Shown: positions 1-7,628 of the stretch, piece by piece | Numbering within the stretch: position 1 is the first letter of the stretch | Layout of the letters: every line of letters begins with the position of its first letter | Program-made: the position numbers and the translations under genes | Assembly: GCF_034263275.1 (NCBI RefSeq) | Contig: NZ_CP139559.1 | Coordinates: 6,572,001 to 6,636,000, forward strand | DNA from: Mucilaginibacter sp. cycad4 | GTDB taxonomy: Bacteria > Bacteroidota > Bacteroidia > Sphingobacteriales > Sphingobacteriaceae | DNA length: 64,000 bases | Direction of reading: 5' to 3' | Notes under the pieces: generated by a model | What the model was told of the DNA's origin: nothing | The model's database searches: none | The model's input: only the letters and a program-made list of their open reading frames with translations

Positions 1-1
1 C

Positions 2-1132
2 TTATATAAGTTTTCAATAAAGGATGGTTCATACCATGTTGTAAGCGGTACTATCCCCGTTGTGTCCGAGCGGATAGAAACAGATCATAACCTGTTTTAC
101 AATGCTAAACAGGATGTGTTTTATTGCACTACCCAGGAGTTTGAAACACCATCCCGGTCTACCATAAAAATCTTCGCACTAACTGCACCGCCTGTGAGCC
201 AGGAGGCATTTGTAGCCGCCCACCAACCCAAAAGCAAATCTTTTACTTTATACAGGATATTGGGTGGTGCGTCTGCGCTTGTGTTGTTATGCGGGATCGT
301 CGTATTTTTCTTAAGGCGGAAAAAGGAGAACGATGAACCTGCTCCTGTTGTTAACGAAGAGCGTATTGCCGAAGAAAAAAGTGAAACTGAAATAGGTAAC
401 AAAGCCAACGCTGTTTATCTCCTGGGCGAGTTTACTGTTTACGATAAAAACAAGCGGGATATTACTTACCTGTTTAGTCCCAAGATCAAGCAGCTGTTTA
501 TTCTTATTTTGTTAAACAGCCGCGAAAAGAATGGGGTGGTATCAAAAAAAATCTCTACTACGTTGTGGCCTGAGAAGGATGTGGTTAAAACTAAAAATAT
601 TCGAGGCGTAACCATCAATCACCTTCGCAATATCCTTTCGGATATAGATGGCCTGGAACTTGCCTTTCTGAATGATACCTATAGTTTTATCATCACCGAA
701 GATTTTTATTGCGATTATTTTGTGGTGAGGGAGTCACTTAAACAGACTAATGGAAGTGAGCCGTCTGCGTTCAATTATTTCGACTTGGTTGCCCGTGGCG
801 GGCTGTTGCAGCATATTCCTGAAATTTGGCTTGATGATTTTAAACAGGAGTACGAGGAAGCACTGATGCCGGTTGTTTTGCCGGCGATAAAAAAGGTTTA
901 TGATGCCTTTGATTATAAAAAAGCATTGGAGATCTCACGCATCGTGCTGAATATCGATCCGTTTAATGATATCGGTATCAAGTTTAAACTTAAAGCTCTG
1001 CGCCGTACCAAAGGCATTGAACATGCCCGGAAAATTTATGAGGAGTTCAGTGCCGAATATGAAAAGTCATTAGGCGAAGAGTACCCTGTTCCTTTCGAAA
1101 AGATCTGTTCTAACAAGTCAGACCCACGCTGA
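2..1132 (+). CDS. Membrane-anchored transcriptional regulator-like protein, 5' partial
   Basis: The frame is open to the left edge of the window, so this is the C-terminal part of a longer protein; the GTG at 62 is an internal codon rather than a convincing start. The visible part begins with an extracytoplasmic segment, followed by one transmembrane helix encoded near 246-311 and a basic RRKK stop-transfer. A cytoplasmic region follows that resembles the winged helix of SARP/OmpR-type regulators (encoded about 415-725), then an alpha-helical region resembling the bacterial transcriptional activator (BTAD/TPR-like) domain. Known Bacteroidota proteins of this shape carry a kelch or beta-rich periplasmic sensor before the helix, so a signal-transducing regulator that binds DNA from the membrane is a reasonable inference. 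No target can be named. The next gene is a kilobase away. Confidence 0.7.
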   Translation, partial: LYKFSIKDGSYHVVSGTIPVVSERIETDHNLFYNAKQDVFYCTTQEFETPSRSTIKIFALTAPPVSQEAFVAAHQPKSKSFTLYRILGGASALVLLCGIVVFFLRRKKENDEPAPVVNEERIAEEKSETEIGNKANAVYLLGEFTVYDKNKRDITYLFSPKIKQLFILILLNSREKNGVVSKKISTTLWPEKDVVKTKNIRGVTINHLRNILSDIDGLELAFLNDTYSFIITEDFYCDYFVVRESLKQTNGSEPSAFNYFDLVARGGLLQHIPEIWLDDFKQEYEEALMPVVLPAIKKVYDAFDYKKALEISRIVLNIDPFNDIGIKFKLKALRRTKGIEHARKIYEEFSAEYEKSLGEEYPVPFEKICSNKSDPR

Positions 1133-1231
1133 CAAGAATAGTTAAAATGCTGATAATTAATGGGATATTTAAGGAAGATGAATCTTTCATGAATAAATTC
1201 TACTAAATATATAGATTTAATAGAATATTTA

Positions 1232-1239
1232 TATATTTG
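1232..1239 (+). promoter_or_regulatory. Candidate -7 promoter box of a small RNA
   Basis: TATATTTG matches the Bacteroidota -7 consensus TAnnTTTG. Transcription would begin near 1245, just before a run of three hairpins. No clear -33 TTTG is seen about 20 bases upstream, so the call is moderate. Confidence 0.4.
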
Positions 1240-1244
1240 CAACA

Positions 1245-1413
1245 GATTAGTTTGCAAATGGGGTTCATTTTAAACTAAATGGCAGGAGCTGGCCGGCAGC
1301 AAATGGATGGTTCGATTCCACCCCTGCATCTCTTCTCATCTCATGATTTATGTTTTATAATTGGTTAGCAAAAAGAGTATTCCTGCCCATCAGGAACTCT
1401 TTTGCCTTTTTGG
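1245..1413 (+). ncRNA. Candidate structured small RNA with a tRNA-like fold
   Basis: Between a -7 box (1232-1239) and a terminator-like hairpin lie three stems and no convincing ORF. First hairpin: TTAGTTT (1247-1253) pairs with AAACTAA (1272-1278). Then comes a tRNA-like fold: GCAGG (1282-1286) pairs with CCTGC (1323-1327), a D-arm-like hairpin GCTG/CAGC (1288-1300) has GG in its loop, and a T-arm (GATGG 1306-1310, CCACC 1318-1322, one A-C mismatch) carries the consensus T-loop TTCGATT. There is no anticodon arm and no CCA end. The third hairpin is 1372-1402. It is not a standard tRNA; it could be a novel small RNA, a tRNA relic or a tmRNA-like fold. The RNA itself is inferred. Confidence 0.4.
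1372..1402 (+). terminator. Terminator-like hairpin after the tRNA-like RNA
   Basis: AAAGAG-TA-TTCCTG (1372-1385) pairs with CAGGAACTCTTT (1391-1402) with a two-base bulge and a 5-base loop. The tail TTGCCTTTTT is only moderately T-rich. Confidence 0.5.
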
Positions 1414-1451
1414 GGAATTTTTGATACTACCCATGACAGGATAAAATAACG

Positions 1452-1548
1452 GTCATGTTGAACTTGTTTCAACACCTCACCTGCTAAGCCCCACGCTAAG
1501 CAAATCGACTACTTGTTCTGTGAGGTATCGAAACAAGTTCGGCATGAC
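1452..1548. repeat. Dispersed palindromic repeat, copy 1 (MITE/REP-like)
   Basis: The arms GTCATGTTGAACTTGTTTC (left) and its near-perfect inverted copy (right, 1520-1548) frame a 97-bp element. A second copy with the same arms and a related core (GCTAAGCC..C.CGCTAA.CAAATC) is at 53626-53724. No ORF, transposase or clear target-site duplication is visible. Similar arms are, from general recollection, common in Sphingobacteriaceae genomes. Confidence 0.8.
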
Positions 1549-1587
1549 ACTCTGGGCTTGTCTTTGGGTAATTAGCGATGGCGGGTT

Positions 1588-1689
1588 GGGCGCGTTAGGG
1601 ATTGCAGTGAAAGTCCGCAGTGTGCGCAGGGTTTGCGGGCAGGAAAGGCGAGGACTTGGAACGAAAAGCCCGGGCCGCAGGCAACGCCC
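1588..1689 (+). repeat. Structured intergenic repeat (RNA-like fold)
   Basis: The ends GGGCGCGTT (1588-1596) and AACGCCC (1683-1689) pair with one bulge. The interior contains TTAGGGATTGCAGTGAAAG and GAGGACTTGGAACGAAAAG, a two-lobed GAAAG-type layout that resembles a dispersed intergenic repeat I recall from Bacteroidota genomes. There is no coding potential. The rest of 1690-1965 shows nothing beyond AT-rich sequence. Confidence 0.5.
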
Positions 1690-1965
1690 ATATTTTTAAA
1701 GGCGATGTTCTTGTAATCTTATATTAATTTGGACATCATTAGCTGCCTATAAATCAATTATTTGTATATAAAATAAACCTTACTCCAAACTGTAAAACTT
1801 TATTGAATCAATTTCCTTCAGCTTTCACAATTCCGCGGCGTTACAATCCGGAATTATAGACATAAGTGCAAATTTTAACCTAAACAATCATTAAACCATG
1901 CTTTACGGGATAAAATACTTATTAAAATAATTTAAAAAGTTCTTTTAATTCAAATTTTGTTTTAT

Positions 1966-1973
1966 TAAGTTTG
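1966..1973 (+). promoter_or_regulatory. Candidate -7 promoter box for the nagB-like gene leader
   Basis: TAAGTTTG matches TAnnTTTG. Transcription would begin near 1980, giving a leader of about 160 bases before the gene at 2142. No other -7 box is seen between the leader terminator (2061-2086) and that gene, so its expression probably depends on read-through. Confidence 0.45.
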
Positions 1974-1981
1974 TAGTGATA

Positions 1982-2113
1982 ATGCACAGCTTATTATTAT
2001 ACGCACTTTACTTTACCCTCATGTCGGTGAGGATAAACATTTTTGTTAATTGGTTTGATAAAAATCCTCGCCCCGGCGGGGGTTTTTTGTATAACGACTT
2101 TTTTAAACTTTAA
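1982..2113 (+). CDS. Putative 43-aa leader peptide upstream of the nagB-like gene
   Basis: An ATG lies 8 bases after the -7 box and opens a 43-codon frame, which would be almost leaderless. Its first part is rich in Leu and aromatic codons (three tandem TTA, then TAC GCA CTT TAC TTT ACC CTC). The frame runs through the attenuator-like hairpins, so the KNPRPGGG part is simply the translated terminator. That layout fits a leader peptide whose translation controls attenuation. The ORF could equally be chance; no homologue is recognised. Confidence 0.3.
   Translation: MHSLLLYALYFTLMSVRINIFVNWFDKNPRPGGGFLYNDFFKL
2017..2088 (+). promoter_or_regulatory. Attenuator-like leader: pause, antiterminator and terminator stems
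   Basis: Three mutually exclusive stems are visible. Stem 1 is CCTCA (2017-2021) with TGAGG (2028-2032). The antiterminator GGTGAGGAT (2026-2034) pairs with ATCCTCGCC (2064-2072), 9 pairs with one G-U. The terminator stem 2061-2071 pairs with 2076-2086 (11 pairs, 4-base loop) with its T-run at 2083-2088. This is the classical arrangement of transcription attenuators. The effector is unknown; leucine or aromatic codon sensing is a guess based on the overlapping leader ORF. Confidence 0.5.
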
Positions 2114-2141
2114 CATATAACATATAGGTTCTGAACAAATT

Positions 2142-4061
2142 ATGGCACGATTAAATTTATTGGAAGAGACACGTTACGAGAAGTTACCGGTAAGCGTATA
2201 CAGTAACCAACAGGAAGCTTCGGTGGCGGTAGCGAACCGGATAGCAGATCTGATCCGCACAAAACAGGCCAAAGGCGAAAAAGCGGTATTAGGGCTTGCC
2301 ACAGGTGTAACCCCGATAGGGGTATATGCCGAACTGGTAAGGCAGCACAAAGAAACAGGCTTGAGCTTTAAAAATGTGATCACTTTTAACCTGGATGAGT
2401 ACTACCCCATGAAACCCACAGCAGCACAAAGCTATGTGACGTTCATGTACGATAATTTGTTTAGCCATATTGATATAGAAAAGAATAACGTTCATATTCC
2501 CGACGGCACACTGGATAAAGATGAAGTTGTCGCGTTCTGTTTAGCCTACGAAAAGCAGATTGAAGGGCTTGGTGGATTAGACCTTCAAATCTTAGGTATC
2601 GGTCGTACAGGCCACATCGGCTTCAATGAGCCGGGCTCGGCACCTAACTCAGGTACCAGGATGGTGACGCTTGACGACCTGACCAGGCGTGATGCGGCGC
2701 GGGATTTTGGTGGTAAAGCTGATGTACCCACGAAAGCAATCACGATGGGTATCGGCACCATCTTCAAGGCAAGGGAAATCATATTGATGGCCTGGAACAA
2801 GAAGAAAGCTCCGATCATCAAAAAAGCGGTAGAAGGAGAGATCTCGGGCGAAGTACCGGCAACCTACCTGCAATTATCACAACATGTAGAGTTTGTACTT
2901 GATGCAGATGCCGCCTCAGAACTGACCAGGTTTGATACCCCATGGTTGGTAAAAGATTGCGTATGGGATAACCAGTTAAAGAAAAAGGCTGTGATCTGGT
3001 TGGCTAATGAGGTTAACAAACCGGTACTAAAACTGACTGAAGAAGATTACAATAACCACGGCATGGCGCAGCTTGCCGTAGAACAGGGCCCGGTATATAA
3101 TATCAACATCGATATTTTTAACCAGATCCAGCATACTATTACCGGCTGGCCGGGTGGCAAACCGGATGCGGACGATTCGCAAAGACCGGAAAGGGCGCTG
3201 CCTGCCAAAAAACGTTCCATCATTTTTTCACCTCACCCGGATGATGACGTGATCTCGATGGGCGGTACGTTTATCAGGTTGGTAGACCAGGGGCATGATG
3301 TGCACGTTGCTTACCAAACCTCGGGCAATACCGCGGTATGGGATGACGATGTATTGAGGTACATGGAATTCGCTATCGATTTTACGAAAAGTATTGGCGA
3401 AGACACCGCGCACCTGAAACAATCCTATGAAGATATGCGTGCCTTCTTCCCGAACAAACAGCCAAACGAAATTGATACCCAGGAGATCAGGAATGTAAAA
3501 GGCTTTATCAGGAAAACGGAAGCAATTTCAGGTGCAAGATATGCAGGACTGCAGGACGATCATATCCACTTCATGGCGCTACCGTTTTACGAAACAGGCA
3601 AAACCAAAAAGAACTCGGTAGGTGAGGAAGATATTCAATTAACCATCGAACTGCTTCAAAAAGTAAAACCACAGCAGATCTTCGCGGCCGGTGATTTTGC
3701 AGATCCTAACGGCACCCACCTGGTGTGTTTCAAGATCATCTTAGCAACACTTGACAGGTTAAAAGGCAAGGAAGCCTGGGTAGAAGACTGCTGGCTGTGG
3801 ATGTACCGCGGTGCATGGCACGAGTTTGAAACTTATGAGATAGAGATGGCGGTACCATTGTCACCACAGGAGGTGATCCGCAAACGTAATGCGATCTTCA
3901 AACACCAGTCGCAGAAAGATACACCGGTATTCCCGGGTGATGATGCAAGGGAGTTTTGGGTACGTGCAGAAGACCGCACCCGCGATACAGCCCAACGCTA
4001 TGACCGCCTCGGCTTGGCTGAATATGAGGCTATGGAAGCGTTTGTTAGGTATAAATTCTAA
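2142..4061 (+). CDS. Glucosamine-6-phosphate deaminase-like / PIG-L (LmbE) deacetylase fusion
   Basis: A 639-residue two-domain protein. The N-terminal part (about 15-270) is NagB/GPI-like, with the sugar-phosphate loop LGLATGVTPIG, the catalytic Asp in NLDEYYP (D85) and the loop GRTGHIGFNEPG, with H158 and E163 conserved. The C-terminal part (about 355-620) is PIG-L/LmbE-like and begins with the zinc motif SPHPDDD (H365, D367, D368). NagB opens and deaminates glucosamine-6-phosphate to fructose-6-phosphate; LmbE proteins remove acetyl groups from GlcNAc compounds, so the fusion may handle N-acetylated amino sugars. Oddity: the Asp that precedes Gly-His in canonical NagB (D141 of E. coli) is Thr156 here, so deaminase chemistry may be altered. 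It stands alone behind an attenuator-like leader. Confidence 0.88.
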   Translation: MARLNLLEETRYEKLPVSVYSNQQEASVAVANRIADLIRTKQAKGEKAVLGLATGVTPIGVYAELVRQHKETGLSFKNVITFNLDEYYPMKPTAAQSYVTFMYDNLFSHIDIEKNNVHIPDGTLDKDEVVAFCLAYEKQIEGLGGLDLQILGIGRTGHIGFNEPGSAPNSGTRMVTLDDLTRRDAARDFGGKADVPTKAITMGIGTIFKAREIILMAWNKKKAPIIKKAVEGEISGEVPATYLQLSQHVEFVLDADAASELTRFDTPWLVKDCVWDNQLKKKAVIWLANEVNKPVLKLTEEDYNNHGMAQLAVEQGPVYNINIDIFNQIQHTITGWPGGKPDADDSQRPERALPAKKRSIIFSPHPDDDVISMGGTFIRLVDQGHDVHVAYQTSGNTAVWDDDVLRYMEFAIDFTKSIGEDTAHLKQSYEDMRAFFPNKQPNEIDTQEIRNVKGFIRKTEAISGARYAGLQDDHIHFMALPFYETGKTKKNSVGEEDIQLTIELLQKVKPQQIFAAGDFADPNGTHLVCFKIILATLDRLKGKEAWVEDCWLWMYRGAWHEFETYEIEMAVPLSPQEVIRKRNAIFKHQSQKDTPVFPGDDAREFWVRAEDRTRDTAQRYDRLGLAEYEAMEAFVRYKF

Positions 4062-4065
4062 TTTT

Positions 4066-4236
4066 TTGATTCATGGATCATTTAGTCCATGGATCATAGT
4101 TGATAGTTCATAGATCAATGACGCTTTCCCCGGCGCTCGTGTCCCCACGGGCGCTTTTTTATTGAATATAATTGGCGTGGGGACACGGCCAACGGGAAAT
4201 ATTATCTTTCATCCCCATCGTTCGTGTCCTCGCGAA
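4066..4236. repeat. Cluster of short direct repeats and hyphenated palindromes
   Basis: Three CATGGATCA-like units (4072, 4088, 4109) follow the nagB-like stop. Next are related palindromes: GCTCGTGTCCCCACGGGCGC (4135-4154), an inverted GTGGGGACACG (4177-4187) that matches CGTGTCCCCAC (4138-4148) perfectly over 11 bp, and CGTTCGTGTCCTCGCGAACG (4219-4238). They look like one REP-like family in alternating orientation. No ORF is supported here. Confidence 0.6.
4133..4160 (+). terminator. Intrinsic terminator of the nagB-like gene
   Basis: GCGCTCGTG (4133-4141) pairs with CACGGGCGC (4146-4154), 9 pairs with one G-U and a 4-base loop, followed by six T. The same bases belong to the palindrome family described above. 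Confidence 0.7.
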
Positions 4237-4252
4237 CGATCTTTATCCAACA

Positions 4253-4281
4253 AAAAAGCCTCCCCATTTGGGAAGGCTTTT
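4253..4281 (-). terminator. Intrinsic terminator of the aconitase gene
   Basis: AAAAAGCCTCCCC and GGGAAGGCTTTT form a long stem with a short ATTT-type loop just downstream of the aconitase stop. It has T-runs on both strands, so it may serve both directions. Confidence 0.7.
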
Positions 4282-4319
4282 CAAATATTAAATCCGAAAT
4301 CAAATTCCGATACCCGAAA

Positions 4320-6587
4320 TTAAGATGCCATTTGCTTGCGGATGATGTTCAGCGCACCGCCTGCTTTAAACCACTCAATTTGCTGCGCATTGTAAGTGTG
4401 GTTTACAGGGAATGATTCGGTTGAACCATCTTTATGGTGCAATACAACGGTTAACTGTTTGCCTGGGGCAAAAGTAGTTAAGCCGGTGATATCGATGGTA
4501 TCATCTTCCTGGATCCTATCGTAATCGTTATTATCAGCGAAAGTGATACCCAGCATACCTTGTTTTTTAAGGTTGGTTTCGTGGATACGGGCAAATGATT
4601 TTACCAGTATGGCACGTACACCAAGGTGCCGTGGTTCCATAGCTGCGTGCTCACGTGATGAGCCTTCGCCATAGTTTTCATCGCCCACTACTATCGAACC
4701 GATACCTGCTGCTTTGTAAGCGCGCTGGGTAGCTGGTACAGGACCGTATTCGCCGGTTAATTCGTTTTTAACGCTATCGGCAGTGAGGTTAAAGTAATTG
4801 ATAGCACCAATCAGCATGTTGTTTGAAATGTTATCCAGGTGACCACGGAATTTCAACCATGGGCCGGCCATTGAAATGTGGTCAGTAGTACATTTTCCTT
4901 TAGCTTTGATCAACAGTTTCAGGCCTGTAATGTCGGTACCTTCCCAGGCTTTAAATGGCTCAAGCAATTGTAAGCGTGATGAAGTTGGAGAAACAATAAC
5001 TTCAACTTTGCTGCCATCTTCGGCTGGTGCCTGGTAGCCTGCATCTTCAACCGCGAAACCTTTTACCGGTAATTCGATACCTTGAGGCTCGTCAAATTTA
5101 ACCTGCTCGCCCGCTTCGTTAGTTAACGTATCGGTAAGGGGGTTGAAAGTTAAATCGCCCGCGATAGCGAAAGCAGTAACAATTTCCGGAGAAGCTACGA
5201 ATGCGTGAGTGTTAGGGTTACCATCCTGGCGTTTAGCGAAGTTACGGTTAAACGAAGTGATGATAGAGTTTTTGCGGGTAGGATCGTCAGTATGACGGGC
5301 CCACTGGCCAATACATGGTCCGCAGGCGTTAGCCAATACCACACCGCCCATTTCGGCAAAAGTAGCAAGGTAACCGTCACGATCAACAGTATAACGTACC
5401 TGCTCAGAACCCGGAGTGATGGTAAATTCGGCCTGAGTTTTTAATTTTTTATCGATAGCCTGTTTAGCGATAGAAGCTGAACGGGTAATGTCTTCGTAAG
5501 ATGAGTTGGTACATGAACCAATCAAACCAACCTCTAATTTGGTAGGCCAGCCGTTTTCTTTAACAGCGGTAGCAAATTTAGAGATAGGCCATGCCAAATC
5601 CGGAGTGAACGGACCGTTTACGTGCGGCTCAAGCTCGCTCAGGTTAATTTCGATAACCTGGTCAAAATATTGCTCAGGGTTTGCGTAAACTTCTTCGTCG
5701 CCGGTTAAGTGTTCAGCAATAGCGTCAGCCAGATCGGCGATATCACTGCGTTGAGTACCTTTAAGGTAAGCAGCAGCTTTTTCGTCGTAACCAAAGATAG
5801 AGGTAGTAGCACCGATCTCGGCACCCATGTTACAGATAGTACCTTTACCGGTTGCCGACATTGAACGTGCACCTTCGCCAAAGTATTCAACAATGGCACC
5901 GGTACCGCCTTTTACAGTAAGGATACCAGCAACACGTAAGATTACGTCTTTTGCTGAAGTCCAGCCAGAAAGTTTACCGGTTAATTTAACACCGATCAGT
6001 TTAGGAAATTTAAGCTCCCATGGTAGGCCGGCCATTACGTCGCAGGCGTCAGCGCCACCAACACCAATAGCTATCATACCTAAACCACCTGCGTTAGGTG
6101 TATGTGAGTCGGTACCGATCATCATACCGCCCGGGAAAGCATAGTTTTCCAACACTACCTGGTGAATGATACCCGCACCGGCTTTCCAGAAACCAATGCC
6201 ATATTTATCAGATACTGAAGCCAGGAAATCGTAAACTTCACGGTTAACGTCAACAGCTGTACTTAAATCTTCAACAGCGCCAATTTTAGCCTGGATCAGG
6301 TGATCGCAATGTACTGTAGACGGAACAGCAACCTGCGGGCGACCAGCTTGCATGAACTGCAAAAGGGCCATCTGCGCAGTAGCATCCTGCATAGCTACAC
6401 GGTCTGGAGCAAAATCAACATAATCAACCCCGCGGCCGAATGCTTTTTGGGCATCGCCTTCGCTAAGGTGGGCATATAAAATCTTTTCGGTTAAAGTTAG
6501 AGGTTTACCGGTCGCTTTACGGGCAGCCTCAACACGGGTGCTGTAGCGGTCGTAAACCTTTTTGATCATATCTAAATCAAAAGCCAT
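4320..6587 (-). CDS. acn: Aconitate hydratase (mitochondrial-type)
   Basis: A 755-residue TCA-cycle enzyme that interconverts citrate and isocitrate through cis-aconitate using a 4Fe-4S cluster. The three cluster cysteines are visible: C359 in IGSCTNSS, and C422 and C425 in NACGPCIGQW. The N-terminal substrate motifs IGTDSHTPNAGG and the C-terminal swivel domain motif GDENYGEGSSREHAAMEPR are intact. Length and sequence fit the eukaryotic mitochondrial-like aconitases found in Bacteroidota rather than the longer AcnA. It stands alone: a terminator of the preceding gene lies upstream at 6671-6710, and its own terminator is at 4253-4281. The start is the ATG at 6587; a leader of about 80 bases is available but no clear -7 box is seen. 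Confidence 0.97.
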   Translation of the reverse strand: MAFDLDMIKKVYDRYSTRVEAARKATGKPLTLTEKILYAHLSEGDAQKAFGRGVDYVDFAPDRVAMQDATAQMALLQFMQAGRPQVAVPSTVHCDHLIQAKIGAVEDLSTAVDVNREVYDFLASVSDKYGIGFWKAGAGIIHQVVLENYAFPGGMMIGTDSHTPNAGGLGMIAIGVGGADACDVMAGLPWELKFPKLIGVKLTGKLSGWTSAKDVILRVAGILTVKGGTGAIVEYFGEGARSMSATGKGTICNMGAEIGATTSIFGYDEKAAAYLKGTQRSDIADLADAIAEHLTGDEEVYANPEQYFDQVIEINLSELEPHVNGPFTPDLAWPISKFATAVKENGWPTKLEVGLIGSCTNSSYEDITRSASIAKQAIDKKLKTQAEFTITPGSEQVRYTVDRDGYLATFAEMGGVVLANACGPCIGQWARHTDDPTRKNSIITSFNRNFAKRQDGNPNTHAFVASPEIVTAFAIAGDLTFNPLTDTLTNEAGEQVKFDEPQGIELPVKGFAVEDAGYQAPAEDGSKVEVIVSPTSSRLQLLEPFKAWEGTDITGLKLLIKAKGKCTTDHISMAGPWLKFRGHLDNISNNMLIGAINYFNLTADSVKNELTGEYGPVPATQRAYKAAGIGSIVVGDENYGEGSSREHAAMEPRHLGVRAILVKSFARIHETNLKKQGMLGITFADNNDYDRIQEDDTIDITGLTTFAPGKQLTVVLHHKDGSTESFPVNHTYNAQQIEWFKAGGALNIIRKQMAS

Positions 6588-6670
6588 TTGTATTTGATTT
6601 TTTAGGTGAAAAGTAAAAGAAATTGACGTTAAGCCCGTTATCCGGTCTTAGGACGGCGAATTTACAAAAA

Positions 6671-6710
6671 ATAACATTTGAAAGCTGTTAGTGTATTATA
6701 CAAATGTTAT
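6671..6710 (-). terminator. Terminator of the CPBP protease gene
   Basis: ATAACATTTG (6671-6680) and CAAATGTTAT (6701-6710) form a perfect 10-bp inverted repeat. Read on the minus strand it is followed by TTTTTTG, which suits a terminator for the gene ending at 6741. A role as an operator for the aconitase gene cannot be excluded. Confidence 0.5.
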
Positions 6711-6740
6711 TTGGATATGTTCTAAATAAGTGATTGGAGG

Positions 6741-7607
6741 TTAGTGGTTAGAGATTGGGTAAGTGGCGGGAGTAACTCTTGCTTTTTTATGGATCAATAT
6801 GCACATCGCTACGAAAACAATTATCGAAATTAATAACACAGGATAATACATCCCTCCAAAAATATCAGGCAGATCTTGTTTGGCGTTTCCTAAAAACAAA
6901 AATGCAAATCCAGTAGTATTTATGGCTGCATGAAAAATCATTCCAGGAATTACAGATTGCGTTTTATAATAGATCCAACCTAAAAATAAACCTCCGAAAA
7001 AAGCAGGAATAGCCTGCCATGGATTTAAATGCAGTACGCTAAAAAGTACTGCAGAGATGAATATGGCCTTAGTAGGTGAATAATTTTTCAATAAACCTTT
7101 TAAGATAATGCCCCTGCACAAAATTTCCTCGACGATTGGAGCTATAATAACAACACTCGTGAAAGAGAATAAATCTTTGGTGAACATCCTCTCAAATATC
7201 TCTCGAACCTTCGGCGGCATTGGTAGCAATACTGAAATTCGTTCTAAAACGATTGAGAATGCTACTGCCGCTATGATCAATACCGGGATAAGCCACCCGT
7301 TAATTTTACCATAATTTATGGTTGATGGATAACCTTGTTGTTTTTCGCCTCTTTTTAAAGTATATTGTATTGCCATCAGCACAGGAGCAGAATTCATTAA
7401 TAGTTTGAATATCGATCTAACCGCCGGAAATTCTTTTGGTGTATTCATAAAAATAATGCTGGCGATTATTGTAACGATGATCAGAAAAACAAGATACACG
7501 AAAAAGAACTTTACAACAGATGTTATGTTTGGGTAGGCTGCTTTCGGAAAAAGATCGATGTTTTCGGGCTCTTCGGCACTTAGTTCGATGTTTGTTACTT
7601 CAGACAT
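6741..7607 (-). CDS. CPBP family intramembrane glutamic endopeptidase
   Basis: A 288-residue polytopic membrane protein. It has the CPBP (Abi/CAAX) motifs: EEILCR with E160, E161 and R165, HLNPW with H193, and a second histidine in FHAAIN (H226, N230). Roughly seven hydrophobic segments surround a cytosolic N-terminus of about 30 residues. The family includes Rce1-type prenyl proteases and bacteriocin self-immunity proteins; the substrate here is unknown. It lies downstream of the S41 protease gene, but the hairpin at 7629-7665 separates them. Confidence 0.88.
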   Translation of the reverse strand: MSEVTNIELSAEEPENIDLFPKAAYPNITSVVKFFFVYLVFLIIVTIIASIIFMNTPKEFPAVRSIFKLLMNSAPVLMAIQYTLKRGEKQQGYPSTINYGKINGWLIPVLIIAAVAFSIVLERISVLLPMPPKVREIFERMFTKDLFSFTSVVIIAPIVEEILCRGIILKGLLKNYSPTKAIFISAVLFSVLHLNPWQAIPAFFGGLFLGWIYYKTQSVIPGMIFHAAINTTGFAFLFLGNAKQDLPDIFGGMYYPVLLISIIVFVAMCILIHKKARVTPATYPISNH

Positions 7608-7628
7608 TTGGTGATGGTTTAGTTAATA

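Noticed and set aside
1279..1329. A tRNA gene
   Set aside because: Acceptor, D-like and T-like arms are present but there is no anticodon arm and no CCA; it is listed only as part of a candidate small RNA.
5205..6144. Open frames on the plus strand opposite aconitase
   Set aside because: They are reverse-strand shadows of a well-conserved enzyme, with no start signals or family matches.
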